A stretch of 64,000 bases of DNA from Pyrrhosoma nymphula. Taxonomy: Eukaryota; Arthropoda; Insecta; Odonata; Coenagrionidae. The position numbers and the translations under genes were made by a program. The stretch is taken from NCBI GenBank assembly GCA_963573305.1, contig OY754329.1, positions 147,199,266 through 147,263,265 on the forward strand. Reading direction: 5' to 3'. The notes under the pieces are model-generated. The model did not search any database. It was not told the origin of the DNA and saw nothing but the letters and a program-made list of their open reading frames with translations. Positions 50,011-62,514 of the stretch are shown piece after piece; positions within the stretch are counted from its first letter, which is position 1; the number at the start of each line of letters is the position of its first letter.

Positions 50011-51411
50011 CAGGGTGTCCGGTGAATCTCAATTTCTTTTTTCCCTGAGTTTTCCAGGTTTTCCAGGCAAATGTTTTGCATTTTCCAGGGTCTTGTTGCA
50101 CTTTGTTTCTAACATATTTTTAATTAATTTCTAATAAAATTGGCATAATTTTGCCAACATGAGAAAACGAGAAATTTCAGTCCCTACTTTGAGTTAAAAG
50201 CGTAAGAGTATACAAGGAATGTGGAGTAGGTATAACGGGTTTTATTTCAACCAACAAATAAACAAAAACGGTTAACTGACAACAAAATTCTGAGTCAGGT
50301 GAAATTTGAACACAATAAAGTAGATTCAGACTAGTTTGATAAAGAACATGTAAATATAAGAAACCTATGTGACATTTTTCAATGAGTGCATTTCCGATTC
50401 AATTTCAGCAACAAATTTCTCGTCTTTTCAAGAAATTACGTTATTCTGGTTTGCAAGTCTTGAACCTTTTGCAGTATGTACCTCTTTCTTATTCTTTTTA
50501 TCTCGAGGCCTTGGTACCTTTCCTCTTCTCCCAAAAGGCTTCGCTGTACTAAACATGAACATTTCGGAAACTGTGAATTAATTGCTTTGTAATAGGTACG
50601 GATCTAACGCCCAAAAGCATTCAATTATGTAAAACCAAATTGTATTTTTTGGACAATTCACGAATTTTAATTAGGTTGGATTGACCCTGAACAGTGGTCC
50701 TGTCGACTACGAACCCGAGGGCCGTGATTTCCATACGCAGTGACCGCAAAATGTATTTACGCTCCTTCAAAAACTATTCTGCAAACATTAAAACGAGGAG
50801 GGTGGAGATTATTTGGAAAGGATCATCAATTACATATATAACAATACCCAATTATCCATTTAGGTTGCCGGCCGAATAGTTTTCGTATAATGCGGGAAAT
50901 GCCACTGCGCATGCTCAGACGTTTAGATTTCTCGTAAATTTGGCCACACCAAGAATTCCATTCGTACGGCTCTTCGAACAGAATCTTGATTTCCGCGTGA
51001 AATTCTGTTTCCGGTGACAGATTTCGGCATCAATTCCGATTCCATTCGTAGCGGCCATTTTACATGGGAATTATTCCGAGTGGAATTTGCCATGTTATGC
51101 AATCGGCCTCTCAGACTGCGCATAGGGAGAGAGGGGTGGGGTGACGAAGCACAAGCTGAGAGCGGGCGCACAGTTATGAAAAGAGTATAAAATGAACAGG
51201 GAGCGCAAGGCTACGCTGAGCCGAGCATAATGCAAGCAAAGGCGCAGGTTAAACCTCCCTCTCTGCCTTAATGGAAATCGGCTGCCATGCATTTTCCAGG
51301 GTTATTCGGAAAAATACAAAAATTCCCTGAGTTTTCCCTGAGTTTTCCAGAACAAAATATTTCCCTGAGTTTTCCTGGTTTTCAAGGTTTTCCAGGTCGC
51401 CGGACACCCTG
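50011..51411. mobile_element. DNA transposon copy with CAGGGTGTCCGG ends, 1.4 kb
   Basis: The left end begins CAGGGTGTCCGGTGA and the right end, reversed, CAGGGTGTCCGGCGA. Subterminal regions on both sides contain many TTTTCCAGG and CCCTGAGTTTTCC units in the orientations expected of inverted ends. TCTTT is directly repeated at 50006-50010 and 51412-51416, a possible 5-bp target duplication. The C-A-G-G-G start resembles hAT elements, which normally give 8 bp, so superfamily is uncertain. On minus, 50375-50585 holds a broken frame with a Lys/Arg-rich segment ending EKFVAEIESEMH, perhaps the tail of an encoded protein. No full transposase remains. Confidence 0.7.
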
Positions 51412-51419
51412 TCTTTAAA

Positions 51420-51770
51420 CATAAACTACATATAAAAAGACAACGCTATTATTCCACAGAAAATCAGACGCCTAGTGGACCAAGGTATTTTAAATTTTCC
51501 GACTGTAGATCTTCACCAAGAGTCTCTTTTAACCCGCAAGTATAAACACGTCATTAGCACAGAGTGCACGGATTTCTCAAGGCGTCTATAAATGCCCAGA
51601 TCAGAGAAAAATGTATACCTTTTCGAAAAGAAGAAAACTACGAGGAAAATATTAAAATGGAATATTTACCCCTTTCAAGCGCGCAGAGATTAATTAGTGT
51701 CGGCTTTTCTCACAATCAGTGCGGAACACTCTGTAAGACACTCTCATTCCGAAGTCATGCCAAATAATAG
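51420..51770. other. AT-rich non-coding stretch, nothing recognised
   Basis: A small plus frame at 51564-51767 has no motif. Confidence 0.5.
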
Positions 51771-51774
51771 GGTA

Positions 51775-52345
51775 TGACGGAGGGGATGGGGGACTAGGGA
51801 TTGTGGGAGAAGGGGACTGGGGAATAAGGACACGAGGGGCGACCCTGTAAAGGAGGGAGTGACACCCTTGGAACAACGTGAGGGAAAAGGGATTATAGTG
51901 GATGTCTCTGGTTTGATGAAGGCGACTTGCTAAGGGACGGGGAGTTAGGGGGAGGGAGAAAGAGGACATGGGAGGCACAGGGAGGGCGTGGATGAGTGAA
52001 AGGGAGGAATAATATTGTTGTTGGAACGTTCCTTAATGCCGGATGAATGAATCGCGTTAATTCCGAGAAGAAGGGACGGGGAGAAAATGGAGGATGGGGG
52101 AGGGGGTGGGGTTAGGAAGATGTTCACATCCGCCGTCGCGCGGCCTTAAGAGGAGGAGACACTGTAGGGGTTGGGGGAGGGGAGAGAGGAGGAGTAAGGA
52201 GGTGGGAGGGAAGAGCAAATTGTGAGGATTTGTTGTACAACACAAGAAATGCCGTCGAGTGGGGGGAAGAGGAAGGGAGTTAGGGGGTGGGAGGGGAATT
52301 ATAGTGAGAGTTTGGGGAATGGGGAGAATGCAAGGGAATGACAGC
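51775..52345. repeat. Purine-rich, G-run-rich tract
   Basis: The plus strand is dominated by GGGGA, GGAGGAG and GGGGTGGGG units, with a short GCGCG-containing interruption at 52130-52145. Minus frames here are Ser/Pro/Leu-rich shadows. Several closely spaced G-runs could form G-quadruplexes. Confidence 0.6.
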
Positions 52346-52349
52346 GAGA

Positions 52350-53990
52350 GAAAGGGTTCGAGTATCGCTCGAGGGAGGATTTTTTTTTACCAAGAATGCA
52401 GAGTCCGATGCTTGTTCGAAAATTTAATAAGGACGAGCGTGAAAATTCCGCCGACACGACGAAATCAAAATAAAAGGGAAACGCTGCTTTTTTTCGGATT
52501 TCTCATCCTCGGACTTTTCATTAGCGAAGTGTTAAAAAAGTAGTTTCCGGACGAATCAGAGATTGTTTTAGCCTTTTATCAGCCAGCGTCCCTTCTTCCC
52601 CTCGCCGCTCCTCTTAATGAGACATTTAAAAAATTCACCCACCACTCACACTCGAGTTTTCATAAATAGTGGTCCTTATTTAGTATGTCCCCCTTCCGGG
52701 AATTTCCGGTTTTTCTGCGATTTCAAAACAAAACGATAAAATAAATATACACCATGTTAAGTGAACATCAGAAAATCCATGGAAGGAAATATATATCTAG
52801 AAAATGCCTGTAATATTTTTCTGAGAATTATACGATGATTTATTAGACTAATTATGAAAATGCGAGTGAATAGGAACATTAATTACATTTTTTAGGGAAA
52901 GAAACAAGAAAACTATCAACGAAAACTCATTTTTTCATTAAATTCCGCGCAAAACTTCTAGAAAACCGAAAAAATACTTGTACCTAGCTTGGAGAATTTC
53001 CAACCATTGAAACTCTTATAATAATCATCCATTTTATATATTTGAAATATATATGTAAATAAATACGAGATCAGATTATTATGGCATACACTTTACTTAC
53101 CAAGGTATATTCACTAGCTGTGCGTGGAAACAATTATCGTTTAGTTTTCAGAAAATTTACGAATAAAAAGATGATGTATAAGGAAATCACGTACACTAAA
53201 ATCTTTTCACCTAAATAATAAGCTTATTTTTCAGTATTTTATAATAAACAAGGCTGGTAAATAAGTTTTTGGGTAAGTTGAGAGATAATTTTCCAGAATT
53301 TCAAGAACGTCGGAATATTATTTTATTTTAATACAACAATTTAGATCCCGTAAGCCTAAGCAGATTATCGAATCCATTCATTTGAAGATAAGTATGCAAT
53401 TAAAAGATAAATTGAGGTACAAAACTCACTGAGATATAAACGTGAGATTCGAGTAAATAAATTACATCAAGAGTTCAAATAATACTATGCAAATGGTTGA
53501 AAAACTTACATCGTAATTATAACTCATTCCCAGTTTTACAATCGGTAATCAACTCATGGAAACATTTTTCTTGGCATGACTCTATTCTCTAAAGAGAACT
53601 GCCAAAAAATGATATGTTAATTACTTCTTTCCATGATCCCTGATAATGATCCCATGAGGCCGATCAAAGAAAAATCGGCTGGTTTGTGAACCACATTAAT
53701 CTGTAAGTTTTAGCTATAGTAATGCCAAAACTAGGTAATCATTTCCTTATACTTTAGAGGAAAAAGTTAAACTAGCCATTATCGATTAATTAATTGAAGA
53801 TTATTCCATAGCATGTAGGCTTATCAAAGAACATTAATTAACCTCAGCTCAATCAGCTACATCTTCACTAGTGGCCTTGGATGCCACTAATTTAGCGGAA
53901 AATAGATAATTACCATACTTTAAAGTTTAAATTCTTCGTTCGTAAAATAAAGGGTAATTGCCACTCCACAAAAAATATAACACTCATACA
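52350..53990. other. Mostly AT-rich non-coding stretch, nothing recognised
   Basis: Only one frame exceeds 60 codons (52259-52543 plus), and it begins inside the purine tract. No transposon ends were found. Confidence 0.55.
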
Positions 53991-53999
53991 AGCATTGCA

Positions 54000-54620
54000 T
54001 GAGCAAAACTTTTTCACTCACGGATCACGATCGTGGCTACGGCTTGGCTATTCTTGGGTCACGCGATGCTACCCTCACAACCAAGCACGTAAACAATCAT
54101 ATTTACTAACTGCCAGCACATCTTGGAGAGAGAGAACGCGAAAGAAGCGGAATAAGACTTCAATTGGCCGCACACGTACCAAGCCACCTTCCCGCAATAA
54201 TTAGCGCGGTGCCCCTGGATCCATCCAGCGATTTCCAGGGTCCGACGTGGATGGAAAACCCTTCACCAGGGTGTAGGCGGGAGGGCCAACCGGAAGGGTA
54301 AGCGGAGGGGAGGATGAAAGTAAAAGGATGGGGGAGGGGAGAAGAGGAAAGGCCTCCACACAAAAGGTAGAAGGGTTTAACAGATTAAATGATATTGGGT
54401 ATGAGGATCAGCGTTCCCTAGGGGACGCGTAAGGAAATTCCATTTCGCCTTTCCCACCCCGGCGGCCCCCAGTCGACAGCACAGCATCCACACGCACGGA
54501 GGAAATCTTTGGGGGCTATCGTTGCTGGAAGGGCATGTGTATGTATGTATAGGGAGCGCTGGGAAATCCAACCCCCTACTCCGCCCTTTCCCACCCCCTT
54601 CCATCCTCCACTTACTCAGT
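54000..54620. other. GC-richer patch, no gene called
   Basis: Mixed GC-rich DNA with a purine-rich segment at 54285-54370. Frames on both strands are short and without motifs. Confidence 0.45.
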
Positions 54621-54622
54621 AT

Positions 54623-56237
54623 GGCGGTGCGATATTTCGATGCACCGACTGCGATATACGATATTTAGGCGACTTGGCACACGAAGTTGACTTCTATAGA
54701 AGTCTCGAGTGAAGCCATATCTCGACGATCATCGCTGCTGGCAGGAAATCGTTCTGCTTACACATTACTTCCGGATTTTCCGTGAGAAAGACGAATGACG
54801 GAAGTAAACAATGAATATGTTATTTTGAAACTTGACGAATTTTGGCAACTATTTCGTTTGTACAGACTGTCCCATTGATCGCATGTCATTTTTGACCTCT
54901 AATTTTAGACACTTGGTTAGTGCCATATTGATGACGTTTGGCACCAGGGTAGAAAAACGTCGTCTATTTGATCGAGTGTTAGAAAAATGTTAGCAATTTT
55001 ACCTTTTGACCTCAGAATGTGGGTCCAATCCAATTCAATGTTTAAAACATTTCGTGATACAAAAAAGTCAAAATATTTTACATTGCACAAGTTGTACATC
55101 GCACTATTAGACTTTTACTGGAAATCGTGGATGTCATATGTATATTAAAAATATGTTGGCATTTACAACACAGATTAATATGTAAATGACTTCATTTCTT
55201 ATCATTCAAGACAAAAAATGTCACAGTTATTTTAAGCAATATTACAAGGTAAAACATATTAAAAACAAATATTTATATTCCTAACAATAGTTCTCCTCTG
55301 AAAAAGTCACTTGCTCTTTAGATTTTCCATGCTACTAGCCATTTGATAAGGATTTTGCCAGATATTAAAGCAATCATACCGTAGAAACGAAAAGCCACGC
55401 TCAAGTAAAATAGAAAGAATTATATTTTCATTGAAGTGCTAGCCCCGGTTGATTTCTATCCCTACCGACTCCTACTGCATTAGAAATCATGCTTATCAAA
55501 CATCGAAGTACTCCTAGTAAACGGTTTCATTAAAATTAAGTGAAAGCTATGCTAAACTGAAATGAAAGTGCCTTTGTTGAACCCTGGAATCTATATATTT
55601 TTTTACCACCATTTACTATATAAGTCGATTTCAATTCCATAAATTCGAGCATAAAACTGTGCATAAATGATTGTCATGAAATGTCACACAAAGATATTTA
55701 GGCAAGACTTCTTAGACTTGCGGAAATACGCGATACCATGGAAGACAAAATATTTAGCAATGTACTACGAATACGAAGCAAAAAACGAAATAAACGTGCG
55801 TTAATTATTATATAGCATGTTTTGGTCGATTAGGTGATCCATACAGTATATGATTAAACATTATTTAGAGTATATTGTAGGGTGCTCAAGCGCACGGTGA
55901 ATGTACACCTAGAACTGGAATTTTAGGATGTTTGTTTATAAGATGGAGTGTTATTACAAGGATGTGAATCTAGTTATCACATGGTATTGATTTACTTTCA
56001 TTTCTTCCCAAAAAAACAATATGAAAAAGGTTTACCAAAACTTGTAATTATTTATTATTTTCATACAAAACTCAGGGAAAAACAACGATGCGTCTAGATA
56101 TAATGCAGCGGATTGAGAATACAATCGCCACGCAAAGAGATACGTAAAGCGATACGAGGAGATATCGTTCTATAAGCGTCTCACTCGATTCAAAGCCATT
56201 ATCGCATGCGATACTCGGACTCAAATATCGCACAGCC
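54623..56237. mobile_element. Possible DNA transposon with diverged inverted ends, 1.6 kb
   Basis: The left end GGCGGTGCGATATTT and the reversed right end GGCTGTGCGATATTT differ at one of 15 positions. Further in, both ends share CGAGTGA ... ATATCTC and GCGATA words in matching inverted order, interrupted on the left by an extra segment containing the palindrome GACTTCTATAGAAGTC (54689-54704). The interior is AT-rich without transposase. No clear target duplication is visible, so the exact borders and superfamily are uncertain. Confidence 0.45.
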
Positions 56238-56239
56238 TC

Positions 56240-56830
56240 ATTCCCCGACACACCTTTCCCCGTAACCTTAACCCCTCTCGTATCCAACCAATCCCCTGGC
56301 TACCCGGCTACCCTTGAGCTTATCTTGGATTGTTAGGGGACGGTGGTGTGGGACGACACAAGGCCCTGGATTTTTTTCCATCCCCGCCTCCTGCTCCGTT
56401 CGGGGGGTGGAATGGGAAGGAGTATGGGGACTTCTTCCGGAGAGAGAGAGAGTGAGAAAGAGAGGGAGAGGAGGAGAAAAAAAAGGCACAGCCTCCCTCC
56501 GGCCAGCGAGGAGCGTGCTCAAAAACCTCTCGCCTCTTCCATCCTCCCGGAGACTCACCACATCCAGTCTCCCGTGTCAACTCCCGTATGGAAATCTCCA
56601 GACCGCTCCGATATCACCCCACTTCCTACTCTCGCTTTCCCAAGCTTACCCACACCCCACCCCCGATCACATGCTATTTTACTCCCCGCCAATCCTAAAC
56701 AAACCCCCATAACCTTCACATCGCTCTGGGGAAATATTTTCCCCGCACATCTAATCCATTATCGAATCTCCCACTCGGTTTCATCATCGCAGACACCGAG
56801 GTTGATTTAACATATTGATTCACCATTCAC
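56240..56830. other. GC-richer patch with (GA)n and overlapping frames
   Basis: GAGAGAGAGAG runs lie at 56440-56475. Plus frames 56314-56712 and 56343-56810 and minus frames 56268-56561 and 56320-56580 all overlap, with simple Ser/Pro/Arg/Glu composition. No gene is called. Confidence 0.45.
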
Positions 56831-56839
56831 TCTCCTCCG

Positions 56840-59800
56840 ATCGCCAAATGCTTTCCCTTGCCAGGGAATATATTCTTTTCAATTCATGTATCTACGAACC
56901 GCTTCCTTGTCTTTTATACACCGACGTCTTTCTGAGTCCACATTCATGAAACACTAATCAAATAAAGACATCACCTCCAACAGCAAATTATGAGGCACAT
57001 CCGATGTTTAACAGTGAATCCTGGTGATAATGTGATGATAATAAAAACCGTACCCTGATTTTTACTCGTTGCCTTAGTAGATAAAATTAACTAACTGACA
57101 AATTTTTTAGCAGTTTTACATGCAATAAAAATGCAAAACAAAATTTCCGCGGCATAAATGTGACAACTTCGGAGCAAAAGTGGCTTTTGCGAAACTCTCA
57201 AGATTCTCATTTCATCTGTGGTAAGCTAGTATACTATTTTTCCTGTGAAAACGACCTCTGTATTCTTGAGGGAAATAAAAGTGAAAGGGAGTACATTTAC
57301 AATTTCACGAAATAAGATGCAAATTTTCTTTGATATTTCCCTATGCTCTTTCACAACTTCGCAGAGTGATAAAATCTCAAGTTGCAGTACCGAAAACAAA
57401 ATTCTAGCTGAGCTATATACACCGCCAGTGGATGAAGAAGAGGAGTTATGAAAGATAAAGATGAATTGAAATAATCAGCACAAGCAAAACATGTCGCCTT
57501 TCAGAAAATATATATTTGCTTGCGTCAAGAATTCCTCTTCAATTATTGAAAGTTCCTTAATTTCACAGAAATATACATTCACGTTTATTTATAAAAACGC
57601 TCCAGAAAAATACGAAAACATTAGGAATAAAGGAAAACCCAAATTGGGCACGATTCATTATGTATAAAAAGTCTTTACTTTTATATTTCACGCTTTCTAA
57701 ATTTTATAAAGAGTAAGTATTTACATGCACGGTTTCCATGCATCGTTTAAAAAACTTTTAAAACTGCTTTTAACTAATACAATATGCTTCTAAGAAAGAA
57801 TTATCCATTGAGTATTTCTCTGCTTATAATATAATACAAATACATGCTTCGTAATCTTGTTAGTGAAAACAACTCGATGGTAGGCGAAGTAACCTTGTGG
57901 AATTTCGACATAATACCTTAACAAGTATCTCGTCATTCTATTTTTAGTCAAATATCTTCTACCGGCCGTTTTTAATTCTAAATGAAGATCCACGGCAGTA
58001 AATGTACCTGATTGATGCAACAAAAAAGAGCCACCTACCTACTTTAATATTTTACTGTATTCGTAGCAATAAACGAAGTGTGTAGAATATAAGTTGTTAT
58101 TACAGGAGGCGACTGACAAGTGAGATCACTTATGCATTTTAGGGCTAGTAGGCACAACTCTTAAAGGTAGGGTTATTTCGGGAATGGAGAAAGGGTGGAG
58201 GGACCCCCAGAATGCTGCGTTGCAAAGAGTGAAACCGAAGCCATGGAAGCGATTCCATGCCAGCATGAAAAGTTATTGATCATAGGCATTATATAGATAT
58301 TATCTATCATAATCAGCATTATAATATTATACCTAAAATCTGCATTGATTATATAGGTATAAAATTGTTCTAAAATATGGGTGTCATGGGTTTATGAGTC
58401 ACAAAAAACTTGGAGGAAGATTATTTTCGTCTCTCAGCAAACGACACTGTCGTATACGCCATAGTACAATACACACGAGGGAACGATGGTAATTCTAATT
58501 GGTAGCATTGCATATATGGCTAAAAAAGAATACATCAGCTCCTTATATGCATATTTTTTACTTAAATTTACCGGCACTTCATTAGAGTTGAGTGAGTATT
58601 AAACGATGGAAATAGAACAAATGCTCAAGAAGACCCAAATAAGGATAGAGCATCGTTGATCTAATGCATTCTCATAAGATTGAAATTATATGCAGTTTTA
58701 GAGCAATACCCAAGAGTAATATTCATATGAGTATATATATGTATGTACTCAACGCACAAAGAATTACAAATAAGTGTCCACACATTACAAAGCCATTCAA
58801 TGGCATCCACTAATTAGAGAATGTGAAAATAAATCTTGCTATATCCCAAAACACAATTAATCAGAAATCACAGTTAGCATTTTTTTCCTAAACGAGGACA
58901 TCATTCCGTTCAATCTTATTAGAAAATCCTGATTGTTTTACTATGAAATGCCGTCACACAAAGGAAAACTGTAATGAAATGCTAAGTCAGATACACATAT
59001 CAGTGGAAGCAGATTGGATCAAGTGGATACAACAGCATAATATTGTCTCTTCGAATACCTGATGAACGCAAAGACAAAATACATGCATACATGATGCATA
59101 AATTTGACATGGTCAGATCAAAAGAGAAGCAGCAGGAAAATGGTCTGATGTGAAGCAATGGGCAATAGTTACTGAAAACGTGACGTATTTTAGGACTATT
59201 CTTAGACATATTCATTTTTAAACATAATTCAAATTCGAAAGCCAGATACGAAACAGGTGGCAAACATGATCACAAATGAACAATGTAACATTATTGCAGG
59301 AAAAACGAAATTGGCGCACTTACATTAACACATAATTAATATGATAAATACAAAAGAAATAAATTAACCGCATGATTTTAATTCTTTCATTTAAAAAATA
59401 TCAAAATATTGGAGCGTGGGAGCGCGTCGCAAATTTAGATCTATTCCATCTACCTTTAGATTATACTTAATTTTCCCAAGAAAATAATAAAAAAAAAAAT
59501 ACTAAAAAATTATCAAAATAATCTCTCAAGGACTTATAATAGCCCTAATATGCATTATAAAAAGGGTAATTCCTAACACTAACTAAGATTTCGCCACTAA
59601 TGATATGCACAGTAAAGGAAGAAAATTAATGAAATTTAAAAAATATATTGCTATTTCCTTTTTTCTCTTAGACAGGAAATATAGAGTAACCTTACTTATA
59701 CTGTAATTAACATCATTCCTATATTTTATCCTCATTTTTTTACGAGTGAAAATCAGTTAATCTAGCAGATTTGTAAGTGAAACTGAGAAAATAGAAACCA

Positions 59801-60260
59801 CCACAGTGCAAGTGAAACTTTCACCACAGTGAAATTACGAATACATGTTTCATGGCTGTGAAAATAGTTGAAAATATAGACGAACCGTTTTCCAGTAACA
59901 TAGTATTCAGTGATAATTAATGCCTCTCTTTGGAAACTTCACATGAGTGTAGAAATGTAAAATAATTACAAATCTGGATCACTTAGCGAAAATTTGAAAT
60001 TTATGCAGATGATAATTCACCCCTTTTGTGATGATATGTCATTTCGAAAGATATTCATTATGTATCGAGGCTAGAAAACTTTAAAATAAAAAACATTTGG
60101 TCGCACAAACATTTCTGACAAGATATATCGAAACATTGTCACATTTTTGGCACCCGAAATTCACGCTTCTTCGAAATAATATTTAATTGATTACTGTTGA
60201 CGGGAAGCAATAGACGGTCAGCAAAATTTTATCCAAACCTACGGGATATACACAACACCA
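56840..60260. other. AT-rich non-coding stretch, nothing recognised
   Basis: Frames at 57245-57451, 57790-58023 (minus) and 59000-59263 (minus) lack motifs. No transposon termini or tandem repeats were found. Confidence 0.55.
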
Positions 60261-60329
60261 CCATCTGTGCCCTCATCACGCATGATACATTTAAAGTCTA
60301 GAATAAGTAGCGCTGTGAATGAACGCCAC

Positions 60330-61085
60330 AAACTTCGGAACGGACGTTCTCGCAAAGATAAACGCCGAGACGTGAATTTTCATTGGGAAGGGCAAATTCA
60401 TCGCAGAGGTGGGGGGGGGGGATGCAGGAAAGAGGCAAGGCTGAATGGCAAAAAAATGACTTCCTCAGACCGGCATACACGAGTTGTCAGTGGAAGTAAA
60501 AAGAAAGACAAGAATTCCTTCCCACCGAAGAAGAAAGAAAAAAAGAGGCGACTTCCTCCGGGATCCAACTTTAAGAATGAATAAACAAAATACGCTCCTT
60601 CTTCCCCTTCCACCGGCCGGCCGAAAGTAGCAACGACAAAAAAGAATCCCCAGCCATTCCTCGAGAAAGACCCCAAAAACTCCGATACTTGAATCAAACA
60701 TCACGGAGAGAAGGAGGAGAAGCAGGCCGGCGCGGACGGGGAGTAGTGCCGGGAAGGGGGCGGTGGGCGGCCCCGCCTGAGATCGGGGATGTTGGAAATA
60801 AGGATAAGGCAAAAATCGGGGAAACCAGGTAAGCTATTTTCGCCGCAAAGTGCCTCATGGGAAATTCAAGAAGCATATGCATCCCACAAGAGAGGCAGCG
60901 AGAAAGAGGGTAGAGGGGGGACGGAGGCGGCCTCTGGCGGGATCCAAAGAAAGATATATCTCGGCCAGCACGCAAAGGAGTGCCAAAGTGAGAATCGTCA
61001 CCGAAGTTTTCCCAGCAGGACAAAAGCCACCGCTCCAAGGGAAACCCAAACTCAATAGCGGGGACGGGACTACTTCCCCTTTCTA
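60330..61085. other. GC-richer patch with overlapping frames
   Basis: A G-run occurs at 60411-60421. Frames on both strands (60267-60584, 60789-61058 and 60850-61158 plus; 60465-60812 and 60694-61155 minus) overlap and contain no domain I can name. Regulatory DNA or an exon cannot be excluded. Confidence 0.3.
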
Positions 61086-61201
61086 TCCCTCTCAAGCCCC
61101 TTACCACCCCGAAATACTTTTTCCTACGATACCATTCCACTCCATACGCTTGCACTAAACATTCTACTCAAAGTGACATTCCGAATCAAATAAAAACCCA
61201 G
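61086..61201 (+). repeat. 116-bp direct repeat, copy 1
   Basis: This segment is identical over 116 bp to 61954-62069, 868 bp away in the same orientation. It starts TCCCTCTCAAGCCCC and ends ATAAAAACCCAG. Identity stops exactly at both edges. Confidence 0.95.
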
Positions 61202-61204
61202 CTT

Positions 61205-61950
61205 TCTCCTCCGGTCATACAAGATTTCCGGTTTGGTCAAAAGATGGAACAACGATAAATCCACAAAGGTGATCGATTTCCCATTATTCTTGACGAATGA
61301 AATAGTTCCACTACGATTGCCTTTATCCACTACATCGACCTATCGAAGTGAAAAATGAGATAGGGATTCGTTTATGGGAGCATACAAAAATAATGGCGGA
61401 AAATAGACAGCAGCAATCCCATACTAGGGACAAACATACTCAATTTCTGCTGAATTCAAGAGAAGTGGCGTCTCATCCAAAACTGTGACATTGTATCTGG
61501 AAAATCTATTCGATAAAGTTTAACGCGTGTACTCAGAGCAAGTGGAATACGATTTGTCTCTATTATTATAATACCCAAAACATCAGTATTCGATCATATT
61601 CTTCCGAAAACGATTTAGTTTCACTAGGCATGCATATTTACTTAGCAGTGGTACTTTCTTAGTTAAAGAAAGCATGTCATAAATTAAAATCAAATAAAAA
61701 TAAATCAGTAATCAAGAAAAGAAAAATTTTCATCCTTCGCGGATGCAGTTTCCGCCTCATAACTATCTGAATGGTTCAAAATATTAACCAATATGTCCCT
61801 TAACTCTTTTGCTCAATTTACAAATTACACATTTGTTATGGCTTCATTATTTTGCTCCAGTGATTCACTTAATATTGTATACTATGTGGTAAAATTTGTA
61901 TAACTATCCGTCACTATAACTACCCACTAACAGGGAGAGGTTCTTTACAT
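61205..61950. other. AT-rich spacer between the two direct repeats
   Basis: No recognised feature. A minus frame at 61124-61330 begins inside copy 1 and has no motif. Confidence 0.55.
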
Positions 61951-61953
61951 TTC

Positions 61954-62069
61954 TCCCTCTCAAGCCCCTTACCACCCCGAAATACTTTTTCCTACGATAC
62001 CATTCCACTCCATACGCTTGCACTAAACATTCTACTCAAAGTGACATTCCGAATCAAATAAAAACCCAG
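61954..62069 (+). repeat. 116-bp direct repeat, copy 2
   Basis: Identical to 61086-61201. The flanks differ completely, so this is an exact short duplication, not the edge of a longer aligned repeat. Confidence 0.95.
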
Positions 62070-62138
62070 GAATTTCTGCTATTATTAGTAAAATTAGTAA
62101 AAATTATTATTTTAAGCATTTCTCCCCATCCCTCTTCT

Positions 62139-62342
62139 TCATATCTTCCTAATGGCCCCTTCTACTTGAAATGCCTGCTCCTCTCTTGAAATGCGTCTCT
62201 TCTCTGCCGTCTCTGATTTTTCCACGACGCCGTTAAAAAGCCATTCATCTTCGAATAATCCTCCGACCTTACTAGCTTGATAGTTTATACTTATTAACGA
62301 CTGATTTCCAGAATATTTTATGCTGATTTTCCTTCCATCCAT
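62139..62342 (-). pseudogene. Possible LINE-derived fragment
   Basis: A minus frame of 67 codons ends with EKSETAEKRRISREEQAFQV, which loosely resembles the DGRSExEIxRRIxxAKQAF box between the polymerase and C-terminal parts of non-LTR elements. Upstream residues do not show the usual YLG motif. A chance match or a small exon is possible. Confidence 0.25.
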
Positions 62343-62384
62343 ACAAATGAGGTTACTAGTTTGGCCATTAATTCAGGTATGGAA

Positions 62385-62512
62385 TGGACAAGACAGGACT
62401 TGAAATCCAGCCCCGGAATACATTTTCCATGGAATATATATGTCTGGCTATGTGGCCACAGTTTGTATTGGCTTTGATGCCATATAAAATAATGATTTGA
62501 TTTGATTGAGAA
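62385..62512 (+). mobile_element. LINE or SINE 3' tail
   Basis: The sequence CTTTGATGCCATATAAAATAA followed by GATTTGATTTGATTG (62496-62508) has the form of a non-LTR element 3' end with a short tandem tail. A small stem GGCTATGTGGCC lies just upstream. No coding part is attached. Confidence 0.4.
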
Positions 62513-62514
62513 AC

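Noticed and set aside
59995..60040. IYADD-like translation, as in the catalytic box of reverse transcriptases
   Set aside because: Only about 13 codons lie between stop codons and no neighbouring polymerase motif is present on either side, so it is most likely chance.
60267..61158. Overlapping plus and minus frames of 60-153 codons
   Set aside because: They overlap in several frames, and the longest minus frame begins inside the 116-bp repeat; no domain was recognised.
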